A DNA stretch of 64,000 nt from Sphingopyxis fribergensis (lineage in GTDB: Bacteria; Pseudomonadota; Alphaproteobacteria; Sphingomonadales; Sphingomonadaceae), in assembly GCF_000803645.1 (NCBI RefSeq), contig NZ_CP009122.1:3200501-3264500 (forward strand). The letters are read 5' to 3'. Below, in pieces: positions 8,482-16,897 of the stretch (its first letter is position 1; each line of letters opens with the position of its first letter). The position numbers were made by a program, and so were the translations under genes. The notes under the pieces were generated by a model that worked only from the letters and a program-made list of their open reading frames with translations, was not told the DNA's origin and ran no database searches.

Positions 8482-9378
8482 TCAATGGATTTCGGGATGT
8501 TGTGGTAACGATCGATGCTCCTTGCGTTCCCAACTTTCGATCAAGAAGAGCGCAATCGAACTGGCAGCGTTGAGAGTCAGACGCGCGATGCGGGCGTCGA
8601 TGCGGCGAAAGCCCTTTTCGCGTCCGTGGGCATCGCCGCCATGCGTCCGAAGGGCGCCTACGCCCTTGATCACCGTCGTCAAACCACCCAGGATCTGCCG
8701 CACATCAGCCTCGATTTCCGGCGCGAGGTCTGATCGGCCTGGCGATAGTCCCAATGGCTCCTGAACAGCGCGGAGCAAGCTGTCGATATCTTTCTTGGGC
8801 GGCAGCGGGAGCTTGAGTTCGACCAATATTGAACGGCAGACTGCTTCAACCAGAGAACAGGCGGCTGTCACCGCGTCCTCTGGATCATTCTCAAGATTGG
8901 GGAGCGCGCGCGCGATCTCGATCTGTACCGTGTCGAAATCCAGTGTCGCTACCTTCTGGATGAAAGGCTCGACAATCGTCCCTGCTCCCGATCGCTCTAC
9001 GAGGACGGCCTTCCCGCCAACAACAGTCACCGCGAACCCGTCGGCCCCGAGCGCCCCATTGAGATGATCCCTCACCGCGGCCGCCTTAGCCGGATAGGCC
9101 AGGTAGTCGCGCGGATCGCAGACACGTTCGATCACGCGCGTGATATGAAGGTCCCCATTGCCGTCATGGTACACGGCCATCTGCCGAAGAAAGTCGGTGG
9201 TAGCAGGCACGCGAGAACTGGCACCGACACGCATATCCAGTCCGCAATCGAGGAAGAATTGCTCGATTTTTGGGCCGGATCGATAAATCCCAATGGGTGC
9301 GGTGCCGTCATTACCAGCACCGCCGGTGATGGCATCGACGAGGGCTTTGATAACAAATGGCGAGAATTTTCCGCTCAT
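8482..9378 (-). CDS. Abortive infection (Abi_C domain) family protein
   Basis: The 298-aa protein ends in a helical domain whose signature, R-T-H-G-G-D-A-H-G at residues 244-252, is that of the abortive-infection C-terminal (Abi_C) family. The N-terminal 150 residues are not recognised. Proteins of this family are associated with phage-triggered growth arrest, but the biochemical activity is unclear. The ATG overlaps the stop of the upstream gene by four bases (ATGA at 9375-9378), so it is in an operon with the 412-aa unknown gene and, downstream, the ParB and PRTase genes. Confidence 0.8.
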   Translation of the reverse strand: MSGKFSPFVIKALVDAITGGAGNDGTAPIGIYRSGPKIEQFFLDCGLDMRVGASSRVPATTDFLRQMAVYHDGNGDLHITRVIERVCDPRDYLAYPAKAAAVRDHLNGALGADGFAVTVVGGKAVLVERSGAGTIVEPFIQKVATLDFDTVQIEIARALPNLENDPEDAVTAACSLVEAVCRSILVELKLPLPPKKDIDSLLRAVQEPLGLSPGRSDLAPEIEADVRQILGGLTTVIKGVGALRTHGGDAHGREKGFRRIDARIARLTLNAASSIALFLIESWERKEHRSLPQHPEIH

Positions 9379-10613
9379 ATCTTCCGCCGTGCGCCATTCT
9401 GTAGTTGTTCGACCGCGACCGATAGATTGGGCTGCCCGACCCTGGACAATCCCGCAATCAGCCCGTCAAGGAAATTGGTTTTGGACATGATGTCATCGAC
9501 GACCGCAGAACGGTTCGGCTCGAGACGGTGAGCAATTAGCGTGCCGTCGAGCTTCCGTTCATAGAATTCACCGAACAGCTGATCGCGTCCGATATAAAAG
9601 ACGGTCTCCAAGTCGGCGAACTCCTCGACCGATAGGCGATCGATCACCCAATTATCGAGAGCCGCCACGGCTTCGCCATGAGCTACCATCTCTTCGAAAT
9701 CGATTTCGTCTGCGCTGATGATGATTGGCTCAGAATTGAGCGTCGGCGGCGGATATGTTTGGAGCCACCTCGCAGCAACTTCGAGCACCAGTCCTGCAGT
9801 CAAATGCGCGAGCGGCGCTTCTAGCCCGATTAGCGTCCTTAGCTGGCGCCCTTCCCGGATCGCTGTCAGCGCTCGGGATAGGCCATTGCCCGAAAGTCCG
9901 AACGTAGCCTTCGCCTCGGTCTTTCGATCGAGAAAGCTCTCCTCGATCCACCTCGCTTGTGGGCCTACGATGCGGGCGATATCGACCAAGTCGGCTCGCG
10001 AGCACTCGTTCGTCATCGCGCCCGCGGCGACCTCCTCTTTGAGCTGGAATACGCGATTGATCAGGTTTCCCAAGATGTCACGCAAGCCTCTTATACTTGC
10101 CTGAATCAGCGGGAGATTGACGACTGCTTTTTCGGCGAGGCTTTGTTTGCCGTCGCGGCTATCGAAATAGCGCAGCTCCTGCCCACCGGGATCGATGCAG
10201 CCAAGGCTCAAAGCGAAGGGCTGCAGCTCCGCAATCAGCGCCCTACAATGCAGATCGCCGATGGGCTGACCCGAAAGCTGCTCCCAATATGCCTTCACAT
10301 CATGATCAGCCGCCCCCCCGCGCGGAACCGCCATGTTGATCGAAGAAAGCTCGCGTAAGATGAACTTGAGCGCCAGTTCGAGCCCATGGCGGGCATTGTA
10401 GAGGATCGGCATGGCAAGCGTATCGCGTCCCCGGTAATTCTCCTGTTTGATCAACGTGTCGACGAGGATCTGCGCCGCATCCAGATATCCCTCGACGTAA
10501 TTGAGATCATCGCCCTGTTTGCCGATGCAGGCATTCCATTCTCCGTCATGGATCACTTGGAAAAACGGGTCGGTTATCGTGCCGTCATCCAGTAGCGAAG
10601 CAATTTCGGACAT
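9375..10613 (-). CDS. Unknown 412-aa protein, first gene of the ParB/PRTase operon
   Basis: I do not recognise this protein. It is largely helical by eye, with no signal peptide or membrane segment. Near residue 72 it has Y-N-A-R-H-G-L-E-L-A-L-K, a pattern seen in HEPN-like helical domains (R-H-x-x-E-L-x-L-K), but a full R-x4-6-H active motif is not evident. It is the first gene of a four-gene operon: its stop overlaps the start of the Abi_C gene, followed by ParB and PRTase. A gap of 115 bases separates it from the SIR2-like gene upstream. It is likely a sensor, antitoxin or effector partner of the downstream genes; which one cannot be told from the sequence. Confidence 0.75.
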   Translation of the reverse strand: MSEIASLLDDGTITDPFFQVIHDGEWNACIGKQGDDLNYVEGYLDAAQILVDTLIKQENYRGRDTLAMPILYNARHGLELALKFILRELSSINMAVPRGGAADHDVKAYWEQLSGQPIGDLHCRALIAELQPFALSLGCIDPGGQELRYFDSRDGKQSLAEKAVVNLPLIQASIRGLRDILGNLINRVFQLKEEVAAGAMTNECSRADLVDIARIVGPQARWIEESFLDRKTEAKATFGLSGNGLSRALTAIREGRQLRTLIGLEAPLAHLTAGLVLEVAARWLQTYPPPTLNSEPIIISADEIDFEEMVAHGEAVAALDNWVIDRLSVEEFADLETVFYIGRDQLFGEFYERKLDGTLIAHRLEPNRSAVVDDIMSKTNFLDGLIAGLSRVGQPNLSVAVEQLQNGARRKI

Positions 10614-10728
10614 GGAGGTACTTTCAATGGTCGGGACACCGCGAGCATTTCGACGGATCAGGATATACTAAAGCGAATTGCCATAAATGCGCCCAAGAAT
10701 AGGCCTGCCATTTTCGCAAGTCCGAAAA

Positions 10729-11793
10729 CTAGCCCCAAACCTGCGCGCTCTCCGCATCGTAGAATGCCACATCCAGCGGCCACTTCTCATGACGAAGGCT
10801 CGCCAACCACTTGGCTCGAACCATAATCTGCTCGTTCCATTCCTCGAGCGGATCACCATAAATGCCAACATAGAGCTTCTTGAACCTGCCGCGACCGATC
10901 CGCGTGAGGATGTGGTCGTCGTTTGCAGCAAGTGAATGTCCAAAGATGAACCAACAATGCCTGCCTTGCGTCACATTGCTCGTGAGCTGCTTTAGCCCTT
11001 GATAAAGATAGGCATTATGTCGGATCTTGTCTTTCTTCTGGGAGCTGGTCCCCTCGGCAACAAACAGCGGAAACTTGTCGTCGGCGAGCGCCGCGCGGGC
11101 CTGGTCCACCAGAGGAACGCCCTTTCTGACCCATGTGTATTTGAGCAAATCCTTGCCGGAATCGAACAGGTGTAACGCACCGTGCAGGAACATGACGTTG
11201 GCGCTATGTGCATTCGTCTCTCCCTGCCACACGACATATTCCGCGTCGGGCTCGTCCTCGTCGTTTCCGAAGCCGTCGTTCTTGGCGAGGTTGATAGGAT
11301 CGCCGAAAGGTAGATCCTCGTGCATCAGGGTCCAGTAAAGGAGGAGATCGTAGTTCAGCGTAAATACGCAGCCCGCCTTTTCGCCTGTGAGGAAGTGCGA
11401 AAGGAAGCGTCGGCACGCCCAGAACTTCGCGTCGGGAATGTCTGACGGAATATGCGGATGGTTGCCCGCTATCGTCTGAACCAAAATCTCCTTCAGCATG
11501 CCGGCGTGCTGGAGCATCTTGGCCGGTGCCGCACTGCCATCGGCTATATAAGCTGGAAGGATGGCCGCAGCGCTCTCCAAAGTACGGATAACTGCTTCAA
11601 AATCTGTCGTGCCAAGAGCCGCGAAAACGGCCTCGACCTCGGGCGCGCCGGAGAAATCGGCCTGACCGTAAAGTGAGCCGTAGTGAAAGATGTCCGCACG
11701 ACAAGCGATGCTGAAGCCATTGCCCAAGAGCAAGTGCCTCTTCGAGAATTGTCGGGAGTCGGCGATTGCCTGTTCAAATGTCAGTATCGGCAA
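10729..11793 (-). CDS. SIR2-like (DUF4917 family) protein
   Basis: The 354-aa product has the sequence landmarks of SIR2-like NAD-binding domains found in defence genes: L-L-G-N-G-F-S near residues 22-28 (the GAGxS position), F-T-L-N-Y-D (the TNYD position), F-L-H-G-A-L-H, and F-I-F-G-H-S. DUF4917 is the best family match I can name. Many SIR2-like defence proteins deplete NAD+, but that activity is inferred here. The start is a TTG at 11793 with a strong ribosome-binding site (AGGGGAG) seven bases ahead. Upstream in-frame sequence reads through an out-of-frame sigma factor remnant and is not coding. It lies 115 bases upstream of the ParB/PRTase operon on the same strand and could belong to it. 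Confidence 0.8.
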   Translation of the reverse strand: MPILTFEQAIADSRQFSKRHLLLGNGFSIACRADIFHYGSLYGQADFSGAPEVEAVFAALGTTDFEAVIRTLESAAAILPAYIADGSAAPAKMLQHAGMLKEILVQTIAGNHPHIPSDIPDAKFWACRRFLSHFLTGEKAGCVFTLNYDLLLYWTLMHEDLPFGDPINLAKNDGFGNDEDEPDAEYVVWQGETNAHSANVMFLHGALHLFDSGKDLLKYTWVRKGVPLVDQARAALADDKFPLFVAEGTSSQKKDKIRHNAYLYQGLKQLTSNVTQGRHCWFIFGHSLAANDDHILTRIGRGRFKKLYVGIYGDPLEEWNEQIMVRAKWLASLRHEKWPLDVAFYDAESAQVWG

Positions 11794-12055
11794 AATCTTC
11801 TCCCCTGGGCATCGATAAGCACCACCCGTCCCTAAAGATACATAGGGTATGGCCCACGTCGTTGAGGCTCGCGATCTGGCAGTAGGTTTCCTGAATGACG
11901 TCTTCGAGGTCTTCGGGATTGAGCGTGCGACGAAGCCAGGCGCGCACGTCGGCCTCGTGGGGAAGTATCTCACTCCCCACCCAAGCCATGATCCGTGCGC
12001 GCTTTTCCCTGTTCACGTCACTTTCTTCGCGCCTCCATTCAGAAGTACGATGCAC
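11774..12055 (-). pseudogene. Truncated ECF (FecI-like) sigma factor gene
   Basis: Residues 20-69 of this frame read like the N-terminal region 2 of an ECF sigma factor: M-A-W-V-G-S-E-I-L-P-H-E-A-D-V-R-A-W-L-R, then E-D-V-I-Q-E-T-Y-C, as in FecI-like factors of sphingomonads. After V-G-H (about position 11848) the expected continuation through region 2.4 and region 4 is absent and the frame soon stops inside the start of the SIR2-like gene. The gene is therefore cut and cannot make a working sigma factor. The break probably marks the edge of a DNA block joined here by recombination. No anti-sigma factor or TonB receptor gene is nearby. Confidence 0.7.
11800..11806 (-). promoter_or_regulatory. 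Ribosome-binding site that fixes the TTG start of the SIR2-like gene
   Basis: On the minus strand AGGGGAG stands seven bases before TTG at 11793. No ATG occurs in the frame close by, and the sequence upstream belongs to another gene remnant. This makes TTG the best start. Confidence 0.6.
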
Positions 12056-12275
12056 GACCGGAATTTTCCGTTTTTATGTCGTGCAATTATTTTCCGCGAT
12101 CGCATCGACATAGCATGATGCAGGCGCATTGGGGCCAGGAAAGCAGCGGATATCGATAACTGCGCACTCCCATCGGGCCGTTGAAAACTTCGGTTCAGCC
12201 AAGCCCAAATGGTTCCGCAAGGGAGCTCAATTATCGGGTCTAAGCACTCGCGGCCTGGCGCGAGCCGCCTCAATG
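12056..12275. other. 220-base gap with no gene seen
   Basis: The stretch lies between the sigma factor remnant and the XRE regulator gene. Overlapping frames here lack ribosome-binding sites and recognisable protein sequence. It may hold the former promoter of the sigma gene. I see no RNA gene or repeat in it. Confidence 0.4.
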
Positions 12276-12506
12276 CTATTCTTGCTGCCCTGCCGGAATG
12301 CTCGTGGTCAATGCGGCCACATCGCATTTCAGAGCCCGACATAACCGCACCAACGCAATGAACGTCAGATTATGTTCGCCACGCTCGATCCGGCCAACAT
12401 AGCTGCGATCCAATCCTGCCTCATGAGCAAGCCGTTCCTGCGACATGCCAAGCTCGCTTCTGCGGGCGCGGATGCGTTTGCCCAGGATGTCGAGATACGG
12501 GTCCAT
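12276..12506 (-). CDS. XRE-family helix-turn-helix regulator
   Basis: The 76-aa protein is a single HTH_3 (Cro/CI-type) domain: G-K-R-I-R-A-R-R near residues 9-16, then M-S-Q-E-R-L-A and the recognition helix D-R-S-Y-V-G-R-I-E-R-G, which is the standard XRE pattern. It should bind DNA as a small repressor. It is divergent from the small exported protein gene, with 96 bases between the two starts, so it may control that gene or the island. Proteins of this size are common on integrative elements and plasmids of alphaproteobacteria. Its target is not visible. Confidence 0.85.
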   Translation of the reverse strand: MDPYLDILGKRIRARRSELGMSQERLAHEAGLDRSYVGRIERGEHNLTFIALVRLCRALKCDVAALTTSIPAGQQE

Positions 12507-12602
12507 GCCCGCACCTCGTGTCAGAGGGGAGTATCAGTCCACGGAGTAAGAATCCCCTTGTTAACCTTTTGCTCCTACTTAGGCCTCGAAAGGAACATCG
12601 AG

Positions 12603-12974
12603 ATGAAAATGCTGACTGGAATTGCAATGGCGTCCGCGGCTGTCGCGGCTTGCTGGTCGGGAGCGGCGTGGGCGCAAACAGGTAGCGAAAAGCCAACCGA
12701 TCTGTCTTGCAAGTTTCTGCCGCCCTCGGCGCCAGAGACATTCGAGCTTCGGATCGACACATCCGCGAACACCGTTTCTTGGGAATCCCGTGGCGGCCCT
12801 CAAGCAGCGCGGGCGGTGTTCACGGCGAACAATATCGCGTTCCGCAACTTCTCGATCGACCGCGAAACGCTCAAATTGACGCGGAAGAACGATAGTCTTT
12901 ACGTGCGGGCTTGGGGTCTTCCCCCGATCGAACATGCCGAATGCGCAGTCGTGGAAAAGAAAACGAAAATCTGA
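12603..12974 (+). CDS. Small exported protein of unknown function
   Basis: The 123-aa product begins with a typical Sec signal peptide (M-K-M-L-T-G-I-A then an alanine-rich core, with probable cleavage after A-W-A-Q-A-like sequence near residue 24). The mature part has two cysteines and no family I recognise. The ATG at 12603 is preferred over a 77-codon longer in-frame extension because the signal peptide starts there and a GGAA-type ribosome-binding site precedes it. It should be periplasmic. It is divergent from the XRE gene. Confidence 0.65.
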   Translation: MKMLTGIAMASAAVAACWSGAAWAQTGSEKPTDLSCKFLPPSAPETFELRIDTSANTVSWESRGGPQAARAVFTANNIAFRNFSIDRETLKLTRKNDSLYVRAWGLPPIEHAECAVVEKKTKI

Positions 12975-12978
12975 CTGC

Positions 12979-13182
12979 CTAGTCTGCCTCGATCACGCAT
13001 TGAATCCGGCCGGTCGCAACCATGACGCCCCGACAGACTCCATGGTCGTCGGCCATGGGCATGTGACCGGCCAGGAACTTGGTACGGGATGCCTCAGTCA
13101 TGAGATCTCCAAGATCGCGATAGGGCAGATCAAGGGAGAGGGGATGGCTGTGGCCCATCAGATAGACTTGGTAGATCGCCAT
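12979..13182 (-). CDS. Small conserved-looking hypothetical protein
   Basis: The 67-aa frame begins M-A-I-Y-Q-V-Y-L-M-G-H and ends with V-C-R-G-V-M-V-A-T-G-R-I-Q-C-V-I-E. I have an impression that similar short proteins occur in accessory DNA of sphingomonads, but I cannot confirm this. No motif or function is assigned. It converges with the exported protein gene, four bases apart. Confidence 0.5.
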   Translation of the reverse strand: MAIYQVYLMGHSHPLSLDLPYRDLGDLMTEASRTKFLAGHMPMADDHGVCRGVMVATGRIQCVIEAD

Positions 13183-13247
13183 TATACAGCAACTTTCCGT
13201 TTCCCCGTTGTTAGTAGCCGCGCCCCATTAGGGGGCGCATGCTGCTA

Positions 13248-13817
13248 TCAGCGACCCGGCTTAGCCGGCTCAAACGTGAAAAGATCGCTGCGATAATTCC
13301 GCAGTTTGTCGGCAATCTTTTCTGCGTCCACAACTTTGCGCGCGACGTGGTCTCCGCGCTCGAAGGCTCCGTCTTTGTCGTTCGTGGTGAAGCAATCTTG
13401 TCCAGCAACCACCAAAAACCGGTTCGCTTCGCGCTCGTGGATGTTCAGCAATTCGTGAAGCCTGCGCTGATCGAGGTGTTCGTTGCCCGTTTCAAACCAC
13501 TCAATAAACTGGGCCAACTCTTCGGGGGTCCCCTTGAAGCCTGACCGGAGTGATGTCCGAGCCAATTCCGAGAGCACGTAATACATAAGTGCACGGAACG
13601 GGCCGGAACCGACGTCCAAAGGAATTCCGGCCGCGTCCATGGCTGCGAAGCCAATGGCACCGATTGCAGTGTCGACATTATATTCACGCCCGGCGATGGG
13701 ACTCGACCGCTGATACCGTTCCACCAGCGTCCGGCACCGATGATCGTCCTGACCCGTCAGCGTCTTGAGCGAACTCAGGTTGAAGGCGGCCTGTTTTACG
13801 ATCCAATTCCTACTCAT
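13248..13817 (-). CDS. Hypothetical protein, 189 aa
   Basis: The frame is well formed, and its start lies 183 bases from the tnsA frame, which reads the other way. The product is soluble, mostly helical, with two tryptophan-aromatic patches and an acidic C-terminal third. No known family is recognised. It is the last cargo-like gene before the transposition operon. Confidence 0.6.
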   Translation of the reverse strand: MSRNWIVKQAAFNLSSLKTLTGQDDHRCRTLVERYQRSSPIAGREYNVDTAIGAIGFAAMDAAGIPLDVGSGPFRALMYYVLSELARTSLRSGFKGTPEELAQFIEWFETGNEHLDQRRLHELLNIHEREANRFLVVAGQDCFTTNDKDGAFERGDHVARKVVDAEKIADKLRNYRSDLFTFEPAKPGR

Positions 13818-14000
13818 AATACTTCTCTCTCTAGCTGCGCGCGCGTCAACTTCGGACGGGCTCGAAAGCCGATCATTTTCTGCAAATGCGAATCGGCTCG
13901 ATCAGACAGCTACAATTGCAAGAGGAAACCTTCAAGCAGGTTACCTTTTTTCTCACTTCACTATTCATTTAAACTCAGTGACATTCTGGATATACATTGA
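13818..14000. other. AT-rich control region upstream of the transposition operon
   Basis: This stretch, and the first 150 bases of the tnsA frame, are clearly richer in A and T than their surroundings. It must hold the promoter of the tns operon and the start region of the divergent 189-aa gene. TTCACT at 13957-13962 and CAGTGACA at 13976-13983 form a loose inverted pair around an AT core, and a similar pair lies in the gap between tniQ and the tRNA gene. Whether they are transposase-binding sites is not known. Confidence 0.4.
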
Positions 14001-14813
14001 ATGATAGTTTCACTTTACATTGAGGCCATACCATCATTAGTTGAAAATTCTACCGATATTCGCAATCATTATGGGATTGCGATTCGGAGTAATTGGTTGT
14101 CTGAAAAATTTTCCGTAAGCCTGAGCTTGCCTTTGGCCGACACTCAGATCGAGGACGTGCGAGTTGTGCGCCGCCAAGGCGGCGGCCACGTGAGGATCTC
14201 GAACGGGCGCCGCGCCCGGGCGATGGGGCGCTATTTCAGCGTCAAAATGGGCAATTCGCTGCCGTGGGAGTCACGGCTCGAGTTGCGCGACCTCTACCGC
14301 TGCGAGGTCGATCCGAAGATCACATCCTATGCCGTGCAGCCGGAAACGATGCACTGGCGGTGGGCAGGAAAAGCTCGTCGCTACACGCCAGACCGTATTG
14401 ATCTCATTGCGGGCGGCCAGCGGAGGATTGTCGAGGTCAAGGACACCTTCGATCCCGAAAAAGATACCGAGTACACCGAGAAACTGGAGCAAGCGTCTCA
14501 GATATACGCTGCATTGGGTCTCAGTTTTGAGATCAGAGACGGCTCATCGATTTTGGACGAGCCTTCCTTTTCGGCAATCGAAGAAATCCAAGCTTATCGC
14601 CGAACCGCAATCACCCCGGCTGACATCACCTCTGTTCACCGCGAGCTGCGGAGCGAGAGCAAACCGCTGCACGACATTCTGTCAAGACTGGGGGGCGCTC
14701 ATTCCAAAGCCACGCTATTCGCAATGGCGGTTCGCCGGATCTTAGATATTGACGTGACCAACGGGCTCCATGATGAAGCAGCTGTATCCCTCCTCGAAGG
14801 AAGGTCGCCATGA
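14001..14813 (+). CDS. tnsA: TnsA-like transposon endonuclease
   Basis: The protein (270 aa from the first ATG) carries the TnsA restriction-enzyme-like core: E90 in P-W-E-S-R-L-E, D131/D134 in Y-T-P-D-R-I-D-L, and E145-V-K147 in I-V-E-V-K-D. In Tn7, TnsA cuts the 5' ends of the transposon while TnsB joins the 3' ends. The first 50 residues are AT-rich and do not look like the family, and no ribosome-binding site precedes the ATG at 14001. A GTG at 14157 or 14166 behind GAGGA is a fair alternative start. The stop overlaps the tnsB start by four bases (ATGA), showing translational coupling in the tnsABC-tniQ operon. Confidence 0.85.
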   Translation: MIVSLYIEAIPSLVENSTDIRNHYGIAIRSNWLSEKFSVSLSLPLADTQIEDVRVVRRQGGGHVRISNGRRARAMGRYFSVKMGNSLPWESRLELRDLYRCEVDPKITSYAVQPETMHWRWAGKARRYTPDRIDLIAGGQRRIVEVKDTFDPEKDTEYTEKLEQASQIYAALGLSFEIRDGSSILDEPSFSAIEEIQAYRRTAITPADITSVHRELRSESKPLHDILSRLGGAHSKATLFAMAVRRILDIDVTNGLHDEAAVSLLEGRSP

Positions 14814-16897
14814 GGGGCCTCAACAATTTCGAGGTCGGCGAACGCATTACAGTCGATGGTGACGATCTCACTTTCCACAGTCTCATCCCCTCGTTGGAGC
14901 CTCGCGCCGACGGTTCTGACGATCTCCAATTCCTCGGTACCCGCTCGCGGCGAGCGGTGAATTTCACACCGGATGAATTTCTGACGGCATATTCCGACGG
15001 CAGAATTCGTCTTCATCGAGCTCAGGAAAAGCCGGGCGATAATGTTGGGGACGACGAATCCCCCACCAAGAAAATTGCCCGGGCGTGGAGGTTCTATTGG
15101 GTGAGCGAATACGACAAATCGCCGGTCCCAAAATCCACATCCAAACTGCTGGAGTTTATCAACGCCAACAAGGCGCGGCAGCCCCATCAGATCGCTCCGC
15201 CTAGCCCACATACACTTCGCAGGTGGTTGCGCGAGCGCGGGCAGGAAGGTGACCGTCGACCGAGGCAGATGGGCGATAGGCGGCCTACGACTGCTAGTCG
15301 CCGACCCTGTCATCCGTCTGTGCAGAAGGCTTACGAGGTGGCGTGTCGGCGGTACTGGTCAAACTACAGGGTGACCTTTGAGGATTTCCAGACAGAAGTT
15401 CGCGCGGAATTGATTTCCGAAAACCAACGTCGCCATGAAGGTGGGCAATCGCAGTTAAAAGTGCCTGGGCGCACTACGTTATGGCGTTGGCTCCGGCAGG
15501 AGCGGACATATGACAATGTTGCCATGCGGCAGGGAAAACATATCGCAGATCGTCACTTCAAAGCGATTCGGGACTCGCTCAGTGCGAAGCGGATCTTGGA
15601 CGTTGCAGTTATCGACCAAAAGAGGATGGACGTTCACGTTTGCGACGCAAGGAGTGGGCTGATAATCGGTCGGCCGTGGCTCGTCGTGTTGATCGACGTA
15701 AAGTCGAGGATGATCCTCGGATACTTTCTGTCGTTCGAGGATCCGAGCGTTCTGTCAGCGATGGCATGTATTCGTGCGGCCGTGCGCGGCATGCCGGACC
15801 TCAAGCTGCGCTTTCCCAAAATTGAGGGGCGATGGGAAGCGTTCGGCGTACCGCGAACAATTCTGGCCGATAATGCGTGGGAAAATACTGGCTCGTCGTT
15901 CGTAGATGCTTGCGCAGATAGTGGCATTTCGATTGAATGGGCACCTGTGAGGCGCCCAGAGTATAAGGGAATTCTCGAGCGGTTCTTTTCGCGAATTGAC
16001 GATCAGCTCGTTCACAAATTGCCCGGTGCCGTGGTCGACCATCCGTTTGCGTTGCGGGAGCGAAGGATCGACCCACAGTCCGATGCCGTTCTGACTCTTG
16101 AGGAACTTGACGAGTTGGTCTGTACCTATCTCGTAGATATCTACCCGAGCGATAGGCATCTCGGCATTCATGATACGCCTCTCAGGGTTTGGCGCGAAGG
16201 GGTCAAACGCGATGGTCTGGAGTTGGCCCACGACCTCGCTGCCTTAGAACATGCGATGGGCACATTGGTCCGCGATCGCATGCTGAATCATGAGGGCGTA
16301 AAGTTTAAGGGCCTTTCATACCGATCCGATGCGGTCGACAGTCTGCTAGCCGATCTGCTCCCCATTCAGGCAGCCAATTTGCGTCCAGGATCGGTGAAGG
16401 TGAAGATCAAATATCATCCCGAAGATTTGTCCCGCATCTTCGTGTGGAACGAAGCAAAAAATACATATGTGCCCTTGCCGTGTACGAACGAGAAATATGC
16501 CTACCGCCTTAGTGAGCGCGTCCATGTTGAGCTCCAACGCCACAAACGTGAAGATGACGAAACCTTTATTACGGACGATGAGCTTTGCACCCGCAAAGCC
16601 GCCCTTTTGCGCAGTATCCAGCAGAGTTACGACAAGCTCCCCCTGAAGGAACGGCGTCGCAATGCGCGCATGAACAGCTCGTCCGCAAACTCGGAAGAAT
16701 CCCTTATCAGGATTGATCCGACGGGGAGCCGCGTGGGCGGTGACAAACCTGAAAAAAGTGCGGTTCGATCTCGCAAGCAAAAGGCGAAGATGACGGCAAC
16801 TCATGTTGTAGAATTCGAAGAAAGAGCGTCTTTCGATCCCTTCGCGGATCGCGACCGCTCAAAGTCGATCGAGCAGTCCTTTGAGCGCCTCGCATGA
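14810..16897 (+). CDS. tnsB: TnsB-like DDE transposase (Mu/Tn7 family)
   Basis: The 695-aa protein has a retroviral-integrase-type core with D269 (V-I-D-Q-K-R), D354 (L-A-D-N-A-W-E) and E390 (G-I-L-E-R-F-F), a spacing of 35 residues between the last two as expected for Mu/TnsB enzymes. Helix-turn-helix-like DNA-binding segments precede the core (for example around residues 100-145 and 210-235) and a Mu-C-type beta barrel region follows near 500-560. The basic C-terminal tail should contact TnsC. It performs 3'-end strand transfer. It overlaps tnsA by four bases and tnsC by four bases. All three catalytic residues are present, so the enzyme looks intact. Confidence 0.92.
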   Translation: MRGLNNFEVGERITVDGDDLTFHSLIPSLEPRADGSDDLQFLGTRSRRAVNFTPDEFLTAYSDGRIRLHRAQEKPGDNVGDDESPTKKIARAWRFYWVSEYDKSPVPKSTSKLLEFINANKARQPHQIAPPSPHTLRRWLRERGQEGDRRPRQMGDRRPTTASRRPCHPSVQKAYEVACRRYWSNYRVTFEDFQTEVRAELISENQRRHEGGQSQLKVPGRTTLWRWLRQERTYDNVAMRQGKHIADRHFKAIRDSLSAKRILDVAVIDQKRMDVHVCDARSGLIIGRPWLVVLIDVKSRMILGYFLSFEDPSVLSAMACIRAAVRGMPDLKLRFPKIEGRWEAFGVPRTILADNAWENTGSSFVDACADSGISIEWAPVRRPEYKGILERFFSRIDDQLVHKLPGAVVDHPFALRERRIDPQSDAVLTLEELDELVCTYLVDIYPSDRHLGIHDTPLRVWREGVKRDGLELAHDLAALEHAMGTLVRDRMLNHEGVKFKGLSYRSDAVDSLLADLLPIQAANLRPGSVKVKIKYHPEDLSRIFVWNEAKNTYVPLPCTNEKYAYRLSERVHVELQRHKREDDETFITDDELCTRKAALLRSIQQSYDKLPLKERRRNARMNSSSANSEESLIRIDPTGSRVGGDKPEKSAVRSRKQKAKMTATHVVEFEERASFDPFADRDRSKSIEQSFERLA

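Noticed and set aside
12013..12342. Minus-strand frame of 109 codons between the sigma remnant and the XRE gene
   Set aside because: It overlaps both features in other frames, has no recognisable sequence and no convincing start signal.
13818..14000. Left end of the Tn7-like element directly before tnsA
   Set aside because: No TGT-type terminus that mirrors the tRNA-side end was found, and the defence genes further left look like cargo; the end is more likely beyond base 1, though this remains open.
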